DNA of 64,000 bases from CAIYWZ01 sp964497925 (GCA_964497925.1 CAZCFE010000003.1:1-64000), one strand, 5' to 3'; positions 1 through 10,262 are shown, numbered from the stretch's first letter. Numbers and translations are program-made. The notes: a model not told the origin generated them from the sequence alone.

Positions 1-105
1 ATCAAATCCTCGTTTTATTCTTATTCTATCATACGTTATTAAATTTCTCAACAGAACCTATCTCATATGTTGAATTTCGAGCATAATATTTCTGGCGGAC
101 ATGCG

Positions 106-1236
106 ATGGTGGCAAATGTGCATGATAAGAGGGCTTTAAATGAAGCAAATGTCTTTTTAAAGAATTTATTGCAAGAAGAAGCGGAAGGTAGACGCGTTTT
201 AACTGATGAACAACAAACACATATTCTTGATAATGTTACACGCATTTTAAGAAATCTTTCTGTTTATGTGAAAGACGTTTTATTAGGGGCTAGTTCTGCC
301 CATGGCGTTGACTATCTTGAAAAAGCTAAAGCTAGAGTGCAAATCATGAAAATATCTAAGGCTGCAACTCCTGAATCTGCAGAAGGAATGCAGTGGTATC
401 GCAATGCGAATTCTGCAGAAATTGTTATTCAAGATCATAATAGAAGACCCATTACACAAGGAAGAGCTTTGCAGTTGGCTTATGATGCGATGTTAAAACA
501 TGCGCCTGACTCCATGAAATATCAAGATTCACTTATTGCCTTGATTCAAATTCTGGGGTCTGATGAGGCTATGAATGGTTGCGCAGAAGGGGCAATTGGC
601 GAATTGTTGCGTGCAACGAAGCCATCGCACTCTGATGACAAGGTGGTTGCTGAAAAATTCACCACAGAACAGGAAAATGTGTTAAGAAACTATCAATTGC
701 CACAGCTTAAAAATCTTATGGTGGCTATGCTTGATTCATGGAAGTTTAATAGGCGTGTGTTTTCTCAAAAAATTCGCTCTGAATATTACCCTTCTTTGTT
801 TCCTGAATTCATGTCCTTAATTTCAAAAGAAAATCACGTTATGGATCAATTCTTGAAGGTGTCGAATGAGCATGGGAGAACTCTTGGAACCTTGGGTTGG
901 GATACCATTTTAAGAGGGCTTAGGAAGAAGTCCGTAAGGAAGCTTTTCATAGAAGATCCAAAATCACAAGAAGAAGAAAAGATCAGGAAAGATATAGAAA
1001 CCATTTTAATTACGCCAGCCATTCGGGCTTTTATATATGGTCAATATAAACCATATTTGGTTAATGGAAGTTTGAATTTAGGTCATTATGTGAATTCAGA
1101 CTTTGTTGAGTCTATTCCTTTGAAAAGGGACTCTGTTCGAAAAAACCATGCCGCGACAAAGATACAATCTGTGATTCGGGGTAAGCAGGCACGTAAACAA
1201 TCACAAAGAATAAGGGAAGGAAACGCAGCAAGATAA
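106..1236 (+). CDS. Unknown protein with C-terminal IQ (calmodulin-binding-like) motif
   Basis: I do not recognise the family. The product is about 376 residues, mostly helical and charged, with no signal peptide or membrane segment. Its extreme C-terminus contains IQSVIRGKQAR (bases 1162-1194), an exact match to the eukaryotic IQ consensus IQxxxRGxxxR, preceded by AATK as in many myosin-type IQ helices. An in-frame ATG lies at 67, but a GGCGGA ribosome-binding site at 94-99 is correctly placed for the ATG at 106, so I chose 106. The gene stands alone, convergent with cckA. A host-directed effector is possible but is only inferred from one short motif. The reading frame is solid; the role is unknown. 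Confidence 0.8.
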   Translation: MVANVHDKRALNEANVFLKNLLQEEAEGRRVLTDEQQTHILDNVTRILRNLSVYVKDVLLGASSAHGVDYLEKAKARVQIMKISKAATPESAEGMQWYRNANSAEIVIQDHNRRPITQGRALQLAYDAMLKHAPDSMKYQDSLIALIQILGSDEAMNGCAEGAIGELLRATKPSHSDDKVVAEKFTTEQENVLRNYQLPQLKNLMVAMLDSWKFNRRVFSQKIRSEYYPSLFPEFMSLISKENHVMDQFLKVSNEHGRTLGTLGWDTILRGLRKKSVRKLFIEDPKSQEEEKIRKDIETILITPAIRAFIYGQYKPYLVNGSLNLGHYVNSDFVESIPLKRDSVRKNHAATKIQSVIRGKQARKQSQRIREGNAAR

Positions 1237-1253
1237 AGGGACTCTATTTATCT

Positions 1254-3335
1254 TTATCCTACTTTCTTTTCATCTAAAACAGACTTTACTTTCAACGCGA
1301 AATCTCGAAGATTGAATGGTTTGAGCAAGAAATGAATGTCTTCTTCGCTGTTAAGTTGCTGTCTGAAAGAATCTTCCATATAGCCTGAGATAAATATGAC
1401 TTTGAAGTTTAAATGACGTTTTTTGAGCTCGTTTACAAGAGTTGGTCCGTCAACCCGAGGCATAACAACATCTGTGATGATTAAATCAATTTTTTCTTGT
1501 GTGTTTGTAATGAATTCAAGGGCTTCGTCTCCGCAAGCAGCTTCAAAGACTCTGTAGCCTTTATCGCGAAGAGCCCTTGCTCCAAACATGCGCACAGATT
1601 CTTCGTCCTCAACAAGAAGAATGGATGCAAATCCTGATAAATCTCCCGATGGCTTATCATTTTCTTCATGGGATACGATGGTAGGTTTGTTTGCTTCTTG
1701 GTATTGTGGTAGGTAGATCTTAAAAATTGATCCTTGATTAATATGGCTGTCCACTCTAATAAATCCTCCTGTTTGTTTAATGATTCCGTAAACGGTTGAA
1801 AGGCCAAGCCCGGTTCCTTTTCCTACTGGTTTTGTGGAGAAAAAAGGTTCGAAAATACGTGATAAGTGTTCTTTTGAAATTCCCATGCCTGTGTCTGATA
1901 TTTCAATACAAACATATGGGCCAGGGGAAATGATTTCATTATCCATTTCCAATGGTTTTACAACTTGATAAGGGAAGGTTTTTATGGTTAAAATGCCACC
2001 AGAAGGCATGGCATCTCTGGCGTTAACAGATAAATTCACTAAAACCTGTTCAATTTGACCAAGGTCTGCCTTGATAGTTCCAATTTCAGATGAATATACA
2101 ACTTTAAGTTCAACGCTGACTCCCAAAAGTCTTCGCATAAGAACGCAAAGGTCAGCAATTGCATCGTTTACATTAATTACTTTTGACTGCAAAGTTTGTT
2201 GTCTGGAAAACGCTAAAAGCTGTCTGACAAGTGTTGCGGCCCTATTTGCATTTTGTTTAATATGCATAATATCAGAAAAAGACTGATCTCCTGGGATATG
2301 GCGCAACAAAAGCAGGTCGCAAAATCCAATCATTGCGGTGAGTAAATTATTAAAGTCATGAGCAATACCGCCTGCAAGTTGCCCAATAGCTTGCATTTTT
2401 TGAGACTGAACAAACTGGGCTTCAAGTTTTTTTTGCTCACTGCTATCAATGAAGTGAATAATTCGCTTTAGTTCATCCCCATCTTTGATAATATTCGAAT
2501 AATAAAGATTAATTGATTTATCCGGGGCATCTTTTAATAAAATATCAATAGGAGCATAAAGGTTATGCATAGTAGCTTCAAAATGAAGTTTCAATTTTGC
2601 TAAACTTTCTTTTGTTAGCAAGTCATCAAGTGATTTATGAAGAAGGTTTTTTTCAGGAAGGCCTGATATGGCGCCAAATGCTCTGTTTGCTTTGATTAAT
2701 TGATTCTCATTTCCCAAGATAGCAATTCCAGTAGGAGATTCATGAAAAACAATATCATATTCAAAGTTTCCATCTTGTTCGGATATAAAACCTGGTTTAA
2801 ATGTGTATTTAGGTTGAGTGATTTTTTCAAATATCCAAAGAGTGCATTTTTTATATCTTTTTAAATTGGAGGCCGTGATTTTAATGCCATACTTTTCAAA
2901 AACACATGAAGCGTCATAAGACTCATTTTTTTGAAGCTCTAATATTAAGTTATTAAAGACACAAAGCAAAGATTCTGTATCTTTAAGCGAATTTCCCTTT
3001 ATTTCATCTTGTATGAGAGGGTGTATATGCTGATGATAAAAAGTGTTTGAAAATATTATGTCATCTTCTTCATCGGTTAACATAATCCCTGTCTTTAAAT
3101 TATCAAGAGCTTCGTTTAGGCGTTGACGCTTTGAGTGTAGTTCTTGTGATTTTAAGAAAAGCTGTAGAATGATGACCATCAAAAAAGAATTACTAAAAAA
3201 AACAAAAAGCCATCCCCAGGAATGCATGGTGGCGGCGTTAATTAACGATAGGATCAAAAGGCAAAATAATAAAGAAAGTGATAAGTAGAATCTCCATATT
3301 TTCGAAAATTTCTGATGATATATTTTTTCAATCAC
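1254..3335 (-). CDS. cckA: Hybrid sensor histidine kinase, CckA type
   Basis: Membrane hybrid kinase that in alphaproteobacteria feeds phosphate through ChpT to the cell-cycle regulator CtrA. Two hydrophobic segments lie in the first 60 residues. A PAS-like region follows around residues 190-300, then the HisKA phosphoacceptor motif GGIAHDFNN with His326, and a HATPase domain with N, DTGMGI and GTGLGLS boxes. A C-terminal receiver starts near residue 571 (ILLVEDE) with phospho-acceptor Asp622 in ITDVVMP. The AHDFNN signature with a fused receiver is the typical CckA architecture, and the length of 693 is usual. Neither ChpT nor CtrA lies in the window. It could be another hybrid kinase of the same subfamily, but CckA fits best. 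Confidence 0.88.
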   Translation of the reverse strand: MIEKIYHQKFSKIWRFYLSLSLLFCLLILSLINAATMHSWGWLFVFFSNSFLMVIILQLFLKSQELHSKRQRLNEALDNLKTGIMLTDEEDDIIFSNTFYHQHIHPLIQDEIKGNSLKDTESLLCVFNNLILELQKNESYDASCVFEKYGIKITASNLKRYKKCTLWIFEKITQPKYTFKPGFISEQDGNFEYDIVFHESPTGIAILGNENQLIKANRAFGAISGLPEKNLLHKSLDDLLTKESLAKLKLHFEATMHNLYAPIDILLKDAPDKSINLYYSNIIKDGDELKRIIHFIDSSEQKKLEAQFVQSQKMQAIGQLAGGIAHDFNNLLTAMIGFCDLLLLRHIPGDQSFSDIMHIKQNANRAATLVRQLLAFSRQQTLQSKVINVNDAIADLCVLMRRLLGVSVELKVVYSSEIGTIKADLGQIEQVLVNLSVNARDAMPSGGILTIKTFPYQVVKPLEMDNEIISPGPYVCIEISDTGMGISKEHLSRIFEPFFSTKPVGKGTGLGLSTVYGIIKQTGGFIRVDSHINQGSIFKIYLPQYQEANKPTIVSHEENDKPSGDLSGFASILLVEDEESVRMFGARALRDKGYRVFEAACGDEALEFITNTQEKIDLIITDVVMPRVDGPTLVNELKKRHLNFKVIFISGYMEDSFRQQLNSEEDIHFLLKPFNLRDFALKVKSVLDEKKVG

Positions 3336-3503
3336 TTCATTTTTACCTTAATTATTTAGCCCTCATATCTATTCTCAAGTTTATAACAAAACACTAAGAA
3401 AGCAAGTTTTTTATTCGTGCCCCTTGCTTGCAAAAATTAATACTTTTTTAATACTTATTATAAATAATTGAGAATAAAAACTATTAATGAAGGATTTATA
3501 TAG

Positions 3504-6056
3504 TTGCCTAATTTGAGCCCCTTTTTATTATTAATGCTAACTGTAATGGGACTATCTAATTGTTTATATTCTTCTTCTATGATGAAAAGTGGAACAGGTA
3601 ATACTGAGGCTTTGACAAGATATCAAATTTTGAGCCCTCGTGAGGCAGAAAATGAAAAAACTTCAAAAGCTTTTAAAGAAATTCAAGAGGCTTTTGACCA
3701 ATATAAGGAGAAAATCTCAAAGATATGTCCTAACTCCTTTGACTTATTAACAGATCCCAGATTCCTTGCTTCAACATTGCCACAATTGTCATATAAGTTC
3801 TTAGTAAATCCTAGTAATGCATCACTTCTTAACTCTTTTGCGTTCAATATTCCTTTCTTGCGTATAAATGATCAGCCCGTTCAGCCAGAGTTTAGTGATA
3901 CTTTGTTCCAGCTTGTTCAAAAAATGCGTATATTTATTCAGATATATGATGGCCAAGAAAAGTCATTAAAATTTAAAGAAAGTTATAATAATATTACTGA
4001 AAAAGAGAAATTTTTCACACATCAAGAACATTTAGCCAAAACTTTATCTGTTATATTAATTGATATTTTGGATCATTGTGAAGAAACCATTAATAAAACC
4101 CAGAGAAATAATTATGCTTTACGTTTTTACTCAACAGATCAAGAAAGAAATCATACGCAACAAGCTTTTAACCATGTCAAAAGTTTATTAGAAAGTCTAA
4201 ATGGCGTTTTATCTTGGAAGGTATTTGATTCTTTAAAAGGAAAATCTAAAATTGGTGATCGTTTGGCCGAATTACAGGCGGCAAGTATTTATCCAATTGG
4301 AAAATTTGAAACTGAAAAAGCTGATATTAAAGCGGCAAACATAAGCCAGTGGAAACGTCCATTTTTCAAGAAAAGAACAACAGCAAGTTTTTTGGACATG
4401 CTAAAAAAAGCAGAGTCCTTTTCAAAGGTTTTATCACCTTCACCAATGCAGCTTGCTAACCAATTGGATCGTGAGGGGCATATAATTTTTAAAATTTCAG
4501 CCCCAAATGGTTCAGATTCCTCTATTGTTACAGTGCATTACTTTGATTCCACAGTTAAGGCGCAGTTTGCAGAAGGGCTGGTTGCTGGATATAAAGATAT
4601 TAAAATCCCTCAAGATTTAGTTAAGTTTTATGAAGAACTGCGTCAAGATTTTGAAGACTTAAGAGAAGAAGAGGGACGTCTTAAAATCAAACGTGATACC
4701 TTAGTTTCAACGATGTCATCTCCTGTTTTTTCAAAAAGCCCTCGAAAAATCAATGTGGTTCAGTTGCCTACAAGTTCAGAAAATATCTATACGCAAGCAC
4801 AAGATTTTCTTCAAGATACTCAGAGCTTTTTGGCCAGACAAAAAAATTTAGAAAAAAAAGCAAACCTCGCTTTGGCGCTTGAAACATTTCATGATTATGA
4901 TTTTAAGGGTATTGATGAAGGTCTTTATGTTTTTTTAAATCCAAAGACTAATTTTAGTACAGATTTTAATATTGAAAAATTGGTTAAATCTTTGCAATTT
5001 AGTGCGGGGAAATCAATAAGGCTTCATAATAAAAAAACATATGCAAAACAATATTATACATGGGATAAAATGCCTTCCAGGGGAAGAGCCAGTATTATCA
5101 ATAAAATTGGACAAGCCGCAACGCATATGTTTGCAACAAAATGTATGTTACAGTTTGCAAAAAACTGTTGGACAAATTTTGAAGGGTTTTTACACAGTCT
5201 GCGTTACTGCTCTCTTAAAACCATAGAGCCATGTTTAATAGATGTGAGAAAAAACCCAGCTATTCAAACTATTTTAGGGAATATTTATAACTATAATAAG
5301 CAAGAGCTGTCAATTTCTCAAGTGGCAACAAAAATGAAAATTATTCAATCTGAGGCAGATGGTTTGATAGAAGAATACGATAGGCAAAAATCTGTATTTC
5401 TTCAGGACACACAAGTTCAAAATAATGTAGTTTGGTTTTTAGTTTTGGTTGAACTACTTCATCGTCAATTTTCTAATGATATGAACACAGGATTTCGTAA
5501 TTCAGATGATCGTAATAGGTATCTTGAAAAGATTTTAATTGATGCGGCATCTATTATTTCGAATATAAAACACAATGTGGGAGATGTGACTCTTCATTTC
5601 TCAGCGTTAAAGAAGATGAATGAATTGATGAGTTTATCACAAGAAAAATTAGAAGAACGTAAAGTGGCGCTTAATGAAAGTACTGAAATTTCAGAAAAAA
5701 TGAGACTTTTAAAAATTGCGTCTGATACCACCAGAATTGGTAATATGGCTCAAGATTACAATGATTTGGCTGCGGGATTGGATCATTTGGGGAGTGTTGT
5801 TGCTGGGGCAACAGCCAATAATGCTGAAGTGTTAACTCAATCTCGAATGAGAGATGTTTCTAAGAAAAGTGGGAATATTGGTGTACGTGAAGAAGGTCAA
5901 AGGTTCCGGCAGAAAATGCTGCTGGGGGGAAAACCAAACGATAGTTTATCTTTAAATAGACCAGAAGGTGAAAAAAAGACAAAGCAGAAACGTAAAAACA
6001 GTAAATTTTTTCAACGAAAGCCTAATGTAGAATGGTCCATCTCAAATGATGAATAG
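3504..6056 (+). CDS. Large unknown exported, coiled-coil-rich protein
   Basis: Unrecognised protein of 850 residues. It starts at TTG 3504 with AGGA at 3491-3494 in good position, and no upstream ATG fits. The N-terminus is hydrophobic (about residues 5-20) and ends at LSNC. This resembles a lipoprotein signal but has Asn at -1, which is not a standard lipobox. The rest is long amphipathic helix rich in Lys, Glu and Gln, with probable coiled coils near residues 380-480 and 700-780, and a basic C-terminal tail of Lys/Arg/Gln runs. It is divergent from cckA and 85 bases upstream of the MscS-type gene, which is also exported and TTG-started. No enzymatic motif is visible. Confidence 0.72.
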   Translation: MPNLSPFLLLMLTVMGLSNCLYSSSMMKSGTGNTEALTRYQILSPREAENEKTSKAFKEIQEAFDQYKEKISKICPNSFDLLTDPRFLASTLPQLSYKFLVNPSNASLLNSFAFNIPFLRINDQPVQPEFSDTLFQLVQKMRIFIQIYDGQEKSLKFKESYNNITEKEKFFTHQEHLAKTLSVILIDILDHCEETINKTQRNNYALRFYSTDQERNHTQQAFNHVKSLLESLNGVLSWKVFDSLKGKSKIGDRLAELQAASIYPIGKFETEKADIKAANISQWKRPFFKKRTTASFLDMLKKAESFSKVLSPSPMQLANQLDREGHIIFKISAPNGSDSSIVTVHYFDSTVKAQFAEGLVAGYKDIKIPQDLVKFYEELRQDFEDLREEEGRLKIKRDTLVSTMSSPVFSKSPRKINVVQLPTSSENIYTQAQDFLQDTQSFLARQKNLEKKANLALALETFHDYDFKGIDEGLYVFLNPKTNFSTDFNIEKLVKSLQFSAGKSIRLHNKKTYAKQYYTWDKMPSRGRASIINKIGQAATHMFATKCMLQFAKNCWTNFEGFLHSLRYCSLKTIEPCLIDVRKNPAIQTILGNIYNYNKQELSISQVATKMKIIQSEADGLIEEYDRQKSVFLQDTQVQNNVVWFLVLVELLHRQFSNDMNTGFRNSDDRNRYLEKILIDAASIISNIKHNVGDVTLHFSALKKMNELMSLSQEKLEERKVALNESTEISEKMRLLKIASDTTRIGNMAQDYNDLAAGLDHLGSVVAGATANNAEVLTQSRMRDVSKKSGNIGVREEGQRFRQKMLLGGKPNDSLSLNRPEGEKKTKQKRKNSKFFQRKPNVEWSISNDE

Positions 6057-6141
6057 CTGATAAATTAAATTGACAAATTCTATTAAAGATGATACTGTAT
6101 GTTTAATTAGTTGTTAATGAAGTAATAAAGGTATCAGTGTA

Positions 6142-8367
6142 TTGAAATTTTTCATGATTTTTATGTTTTGCGTGTGTGGGATAGCATCAGATTTAAGGTC
6201 TACTGGGATTGAATCTGTTGATAATGTCATCATGCCACAAAAAAATGAACAAGAAGATGATAAAACTCAAAAAAACATTTCTCCTGTGATTGAGAAGTTT
6301 TATTTTCATGATTTAAAAAACTTGCTTAAAGCACTAGAAGATCCGATACAACACGGAAAGCTTGTTTCTCAGATAAGGGCATTGATAGTTTTGAATAAAG
6401 GCAAGGCCGCTGAGGCATCCAACCCAATGATCCAGACTTGGGATTTGATTTCAAGCGAATTTATCAAAGCTGGGACAGATATTTTGCATGCTGTTGAAAT
6501 TGCATCAGATGTTACTGGTGTTCAAAAGTGGTTTGAGAATGAATCCAGAAAAAATCCTTGGAAAAAATGGGGCCTACCTTTTGTTTTGATGCTTCTTTGT
6601 TCATTGATAGGACTTGTGATTGGTTGGGTTTCAAAGGTTTTTTTAAAAAAGCCTCAAGTTTTTCTCTCTAATATTGATACTAAAAGAAAAATTTTATTTT
6701 TCTTTGAAAGGCTTGCACAAATTTGTTTATGGACTTTTCCTTATCTTGTTTTTGCTCTTTCTACATATATGTCTTCTATTTCAATGGGGGTTAAAGCTCC
6801 GATGATATTTTTATTGCAAGATATTTTGATTGGGGGCGTAATCGTAAGAGTGGTGCATATGTCGATTAAAGCTGTTTTTTCGCCTAAATACCCGAAAAAA
6901 AGAGTACTTCCTGTTTCAGATAGGTTTGCGCAAAAACTATGTCCTTGGTTATTTAATGTGACAGGATGGGGGCTTTGGTTTTACTTTATTATTTTAGGAA
7001 TGAAAGATTTAGGTCTTCCAGAAAAAGTCAGTTCTCTGTTTAATCAAGTTTTAGGACTGGTTATTACGATTCAAATCATTCATTTTATTCTACACAATAG
7101 AGATAGTTTTAAGAGATTTTTAGAGCATTCTTTTTCTTTTGAAAAACATCATGAAAAGATACATCATAAACTTTTAAATACCTTTTCTCATGTGTGGTAT
7201 ATTCCTGTTATTATATTTGTATCAATTTTTTATTTAGCTGTATTTTTTAATATTGGCGGAGGGTTTCCTTACTTAATTGCCCAAACAGGACTGTCTTTAG
7301 CTGTATTTTTTATGGCACGTTTGATTGTTGATTCTATTAAAAAATATCGACGTGAACAATTGACAAATTTTCTTTCAAAGCATTGGCCTCGCTTGCATTC
7401 ACGCCTTTATCGTAGAATTCATTCTCTTGAAAATTTGATCGGATATGCTGTATATTCTGTTGCCGTGTATTTCCAGTTTTTGTTCTGGAAAATTGATTTA
7501 ATTGAATTTTTCCTTGATGGGAGTAATCAAGTTTATCCTTTGATTAAAGGTCTTGGAAAAACAGCTTTTATTTTTTTTATTGCATATGCGGTCTGGATTT
7601 CTGTTGATATTTTTGTTGAACAATATCTTGAAAAAGAAGATGAAAAAGCTTTTAAAATAGGAAAATCAATGAGTGCCAGAATTAGGACGCTTGTTCCAAT
7701 ATTACGGAAAGTTTTACTTTTTTTTCTAGGCGCGATGGTGATGTTTGTTTTTTTGGGTACACTTGGGATTGATACGGCTCCTATTTTAGGAGGAATGGCG
7801 GTTTTATCTCTTGCTATAGGATTAGGAGCCCAGGAATTAATCAAAGATCTTATAGCTGGATTTTTTATGATTATAGAAGATACCGTTGCAATTGGAGATC
7901 TGGTTGAAGTAGACGGCAGAAGAGGGGAAGTGGAAGTTCTTACAATAAGGTCTATACGCCTTCGTGATGATTATGGAGGAGCAATTCATACAATTCCGTT
8001 TGGGCAGGTGAAAACTTTTACCAATATGAGCCGTGAATATGGATATGCTGTTGTAAATATTAGTGTTGAATACTCAGCTAACATAGCTTACGTCATACAA
8101 GTTATCAGTGATGCGGCCGATGATATGATGCGTGATCCGATTTATGGGCCACTTATATTAGAAAAAATAGATATGCGTGGCGTTGACCAGTTTTCAGATT
8201 CAGCTGTAGTTATACAGTGCAGGCTTAAAACTAAACCAGGAGAACACTCTAAAGTTAGGCGTGAATTTAATGCATATATTAAAAACAAGTTTGACTCTCT
8301 GGGAATTGTCATGCCATTCCCGCAACAAACTATTCATCTTCATCAGTATACGGGAGATAAGTCTTGA
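6142..8367 (+). CDS. Large MscS-family mechanosensitive channel
   Basis: Probable inner-membrane mechanosensitive channel that releases solutes under hypo-osmotic stress. The start is TTG 6142 with AAAGG at 6127-6131. A signal peptide is followed by a periplasmic helical stretch to about residue 130. About ten membrane segments come next, ending in the pore helix and MscS beta domain (about residues 540-730), with the conserved stretch GLGAQELIKDLIAG followed by IEDTVAIGDLVEV. At 741 residues it is far longer than E. coli MscS (286) and resembles the YbdG/YjeP/MscK-like large members. Its stop overlaps the TTG start of tsaD (TTGA), so the two are translationally coupled. Confidence 0.88.
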   Translation: MKFFMIFMFCVCGIASDLRSTGIESVDNVIMPQKNEQEDDKTQKNISPVIEKFYFHDLKNLLKALEDPIQHGKLVSQIRALIVLNKGKAAEASNPMIQTWDLISSEFIKAGTDILHAVEIASDVTGVQKWFENESRKNPWKKWGLPFVLMLLCSLIGLVIGWVSKVFLKKPQVFLSNIDTKRKILFFFERLAQICLWTFPYLVFALSTYMSSISMGVKAPMIFLLQDILIGGVIVRVVHMSIKAVFSPKYPKKRVLPVSDRFAQKLCPWLFNVTGWGLWFYFIILGMKDLGLPEKVSSLFNQVLGLVITIQIIHFILHNRDSFKRFLEHSFSFEKHHEKIHHKLLNTFSHVWYIPVIIFVSIFYLAVFFNIGGGFPYLIAQTGLSLAVFFMARLIVDSIKKYRREQLTNFLSKHWPRLHSRLYRRIHSLENLIGYAVYSVAVYFQFLFWKIDLIEFFLDGSNQVYPLIKGLGKTAFIFFIAYAVWISVDIFVEQYLEKEDEKAFKIGKSMSARIRTLVPILRKVLLFFLGAMVMFVFLGTLGIDTAPILGGMAVLSLAIGLGAQELIKDLIAGFFMIIEDTVAIGDLVEVDGRRGEVEVLTIRSIRLRDDYGGAIHTIPFGQVKTFTNMSREYGYAVVNISVEYSANIAYVIQVISDAADDMMRDPIYGPLILEKIDMRGVDQFSDSAVVIQCRLKTKPGEHSKVRREFNAYIKNKFDSLGIVMPFPQQTIHLHQYTGDKS

Positions 8368-9386
8368 TCAGCATTGGTATAGAGACAAGTTGTGATGAAA
8401 CGTCAGTTGGAATCGTAAATGATTCAGGAAAGATTTTAGCTCATGTCACTTATTCTCAATTTCAAGAACACAAACAGTTTGGCGGAGTTGTTCCCGAAAT
8501 TGCAGCAAGAGCTCATTTAGAAAAAATTGAAACTATCATGCAAGAGTGTCTTTCAAAGATTGATATTCAAGATATATCATGTATTTGCGCTACATCTGGC
8601 CCCGGGCTTATTGGGGGAGTGGTAGTTGGAGCTATGCTTGCAAAAGCTCTAAGTTTTTCTTTTGGAAAGCCATATATTGGGGTTAATCACTTAGAAGGAC
8701 ACGCATTGACTGTGAGATTGTGTGAGGATGTTGCTTTCCCGTACCTTCTTCTTCTTGCTTCTGGAGGACATACCCAAATTTTGATTGTGCATGGAGTAGG
8801 AAATTATGAAATACTTGGATCCACAATCGATGATGCTATTGGTGAAACATTTGATAAAACAGCAAAACTTTTAGGATTCGAATATCCAGGCGGGCCAATG
8901 ATTGAAAAATTAGCTTTAAACGGCAATGATCAAGCTTTTCTTTTAGCAAAACCTCTTTATAAAAAACCAGGATGTAATTTTTCATTTTCTGGGCTTAAAA
9001 CTGCGATGAAAAATATTATTTTAACTAAGGAAAAATGGGAAGGTCAGCTCCTTTATGATCTTTGTGCGAGTTTTCAAAAAACAGTATGTGATGTGATTGA
9101 GGATCGTTTGAATAATGCTTTTAAAATGATACAATCAAATGACATTCAAACAATTGTTGTTTCTGGTGGTGTTGCAGCAAATAAAGTGATCAGGTCTAAA
9201 ATTGAGAAGCTAGCAGACAAGAACAAGCTTAAGTTCATAGCCCCCCCTCTTTCTTTGTGCACAGATAATGGAGCGATGATTGCCTGGGCGGGCTTAGAGC
9301 GTTTTCGTTTAGGGCTTACTGATGCATTAAATACGCCTGTGCGTCCCCGTTGGCCTCTTGAAGAATTGAAAGATAGAAAAATATGA
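8364..9386 (+). CDS. tsaD: tRNA N6-adenosine threonylcarbamoyltransferase TsaD
   Basis: Cytosolic enzyme that transfers the threonylcarbamoyl group to A37 of ANN-decoding tRNAs, working with TsaB, TsaC and TsaE. The ASKHA fold is clear: the N-terminus has GIETSCDET, the metal-binding HLEGH lies near residues 110-114, and the nucleotide site has LASGGHTQ, GETFDKTAKLLG and VVSGGVAAN near the C-terminus. The length of 340 is typical. The start is TTG at 8364, overlapping the stop of the preceding channel gene. Its stop overlaps the ATG of gpsA, a common alphaproteobacterial tsaD-gpsA pairing. Confidence 0.97.
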   Translation: MISIGIETSCDETSVGIVNDSGKILAHVTYSQFQEHKQFGGVVPEIAARAHLEKIETIMQECLSKIDIQDISCICATSGPGLIGGVVVGAMLAKALSFSFGKPYIGVNHLEGHALTVRLCEDVAFPYLLLLASGGHTQILIVHGVGNYEILGSTIDDAIGETFDKTAKLLGFEYPGGPMIEKLALNGNDQAFLLAKPLYKKPGCNFSFSGLKTAMKNIILTKEKWEGQLLYDLCASFQKTVCDVIEDRLNNAFKMIQSNDIQTIVVSGGVAANKVIRSKIEKLADKNKLKFIAPPLSLCTDNGAMIAWAGLERFRLGLTDALNTPVRPRWPLEELKDRKI

Positions 9387-10261
9387 AGATTGGAATTATT
9401 GGGCAAGGGGCTTGGGGAAGTGCACTTGGAGAAGTCTTAAAAAGAAATGGATATGAACCTTCTTTTTTTGATCGTGTCATTGATCAGAGTGATCTTGAGA
9501 GATGCGATGGATTTGTTCTGGCAGTTCCGGCTCAAGCAACAAGAGAAATATTGCTAAAAACAAAACACATCGCTCAAAAAAAACCACTTTTAATTACAGC
9601 AAAAGGAATTGAAAAATCAACGGGTTTTTTTCAGTCTCAAGTTGTTGAAGATATTATTTCTGATCCAATATGGAGTATTCTTTCAGGGCCAACTTTTGCA
9701 AGTGAGGTGGCTCAAAACCTTCCTTGTGCAGCTGTATTAGCATCTTCGCAGGAAGAAGTGAGTCGGTTTTGGCTTCCATTGTTTTCTCACTCAACATTTA
9801 GATTGTATCTTCAAGATGATGCTTTGGGGGTTCAAATTGGTGGTGCTATTAAGAATGTTATTGCAATTGCAAGCGGAATTTTAACAGGTTTAAATGCAGG
9901 AGAAAATGCAAGAGCAGCTCTTTTAACAAGAGCGCTTGCGGAAATGATGAGGTTTGGAGTGGCTTATGGAGCAAAAGCTGCAACTTTTATGGGGCTTTCT
10001 GGAATTGGAGATTTAATGTTAACTGCAACCAGTGCTCAATCGCGTAATTTTTCCCTGGGTCTTGCTTTGGCGCAAAATAAGGTAGATGCATCCAAAGGTG
10101 TGAAAGAGGGCGCCTTAACGGCATCAGTCTTGATTCAAAAAGCACAAGACAAAAATATTCACATGCCAATTTGCCAAACGGTCCATGATATTGTTGTAAA
10201 CAAGATTTCTCCAAAAAAAGCCTTAGAGGCCCTTATGCTTCGACCTTCAACCTTTGAGTAG
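9383..10261 (+). CDS. gpsA: NAD(P)-dependent glycerol-3-phosphate dehydrogenase
   Basis: Reduces dihydroxyacetone phosphate to sn-glycerol-3-phosphate, the backbone for phospholipid synthesis. The N-terminal Rossmann loop GQGAWGSAL is followed by the FVLAVPAQ stretch, then LSGPTFASE, the catalytic-lysine segment GGAIKNVIAIASG, and the GLSGIGDLMLTATS motif. The length of 292 is somewhat short against about 330, with the C-terminal helix trimmed. The ATG overlaps the stop of tsaD by 4 bases, indicating co-transcription. It is convergent with the ABC operon, ending 1 base from it. De novo glycerol-3-phosphate synthesis argues against complete lipid-precursor dependence on a host. Confidence 0.96.
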   Translation: MKIGIIGQGAWGSALGEVLKRNGYEPSFFDRVIDQSDLERCDGFVLAVPAQATREILLKTKHIAQKKPLLITAKGIEKSTGFFQSQVVEDIISDPIWSILSGPTFASEVAQNLPCAAVLASSQEEVSRFWLPLFSHSTFRLYLQDDALGVQIGGAIKNVIAIASGILTGLNAGENARAALLTRALAEMMRFGVAYGAKAATFMGLSGIGDLMLTATSAQSRNFSLGLALAQNKVDASKGVKEGALTASVLIQKAQDKNIHMPICQTVHDIVVNKISPKKALEALMLRPSTFE

Positions 10262-10262
10262 G

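Noticed and set aside
7533..7844. Reverse frame of 103 residues within the MscS-type gene, and similar long reverse frames in degP, maeB and mgtE
   Set aside because: They are antisense shadows of conserved coding sequence with no ribosome-binding site or plausible protein composition.
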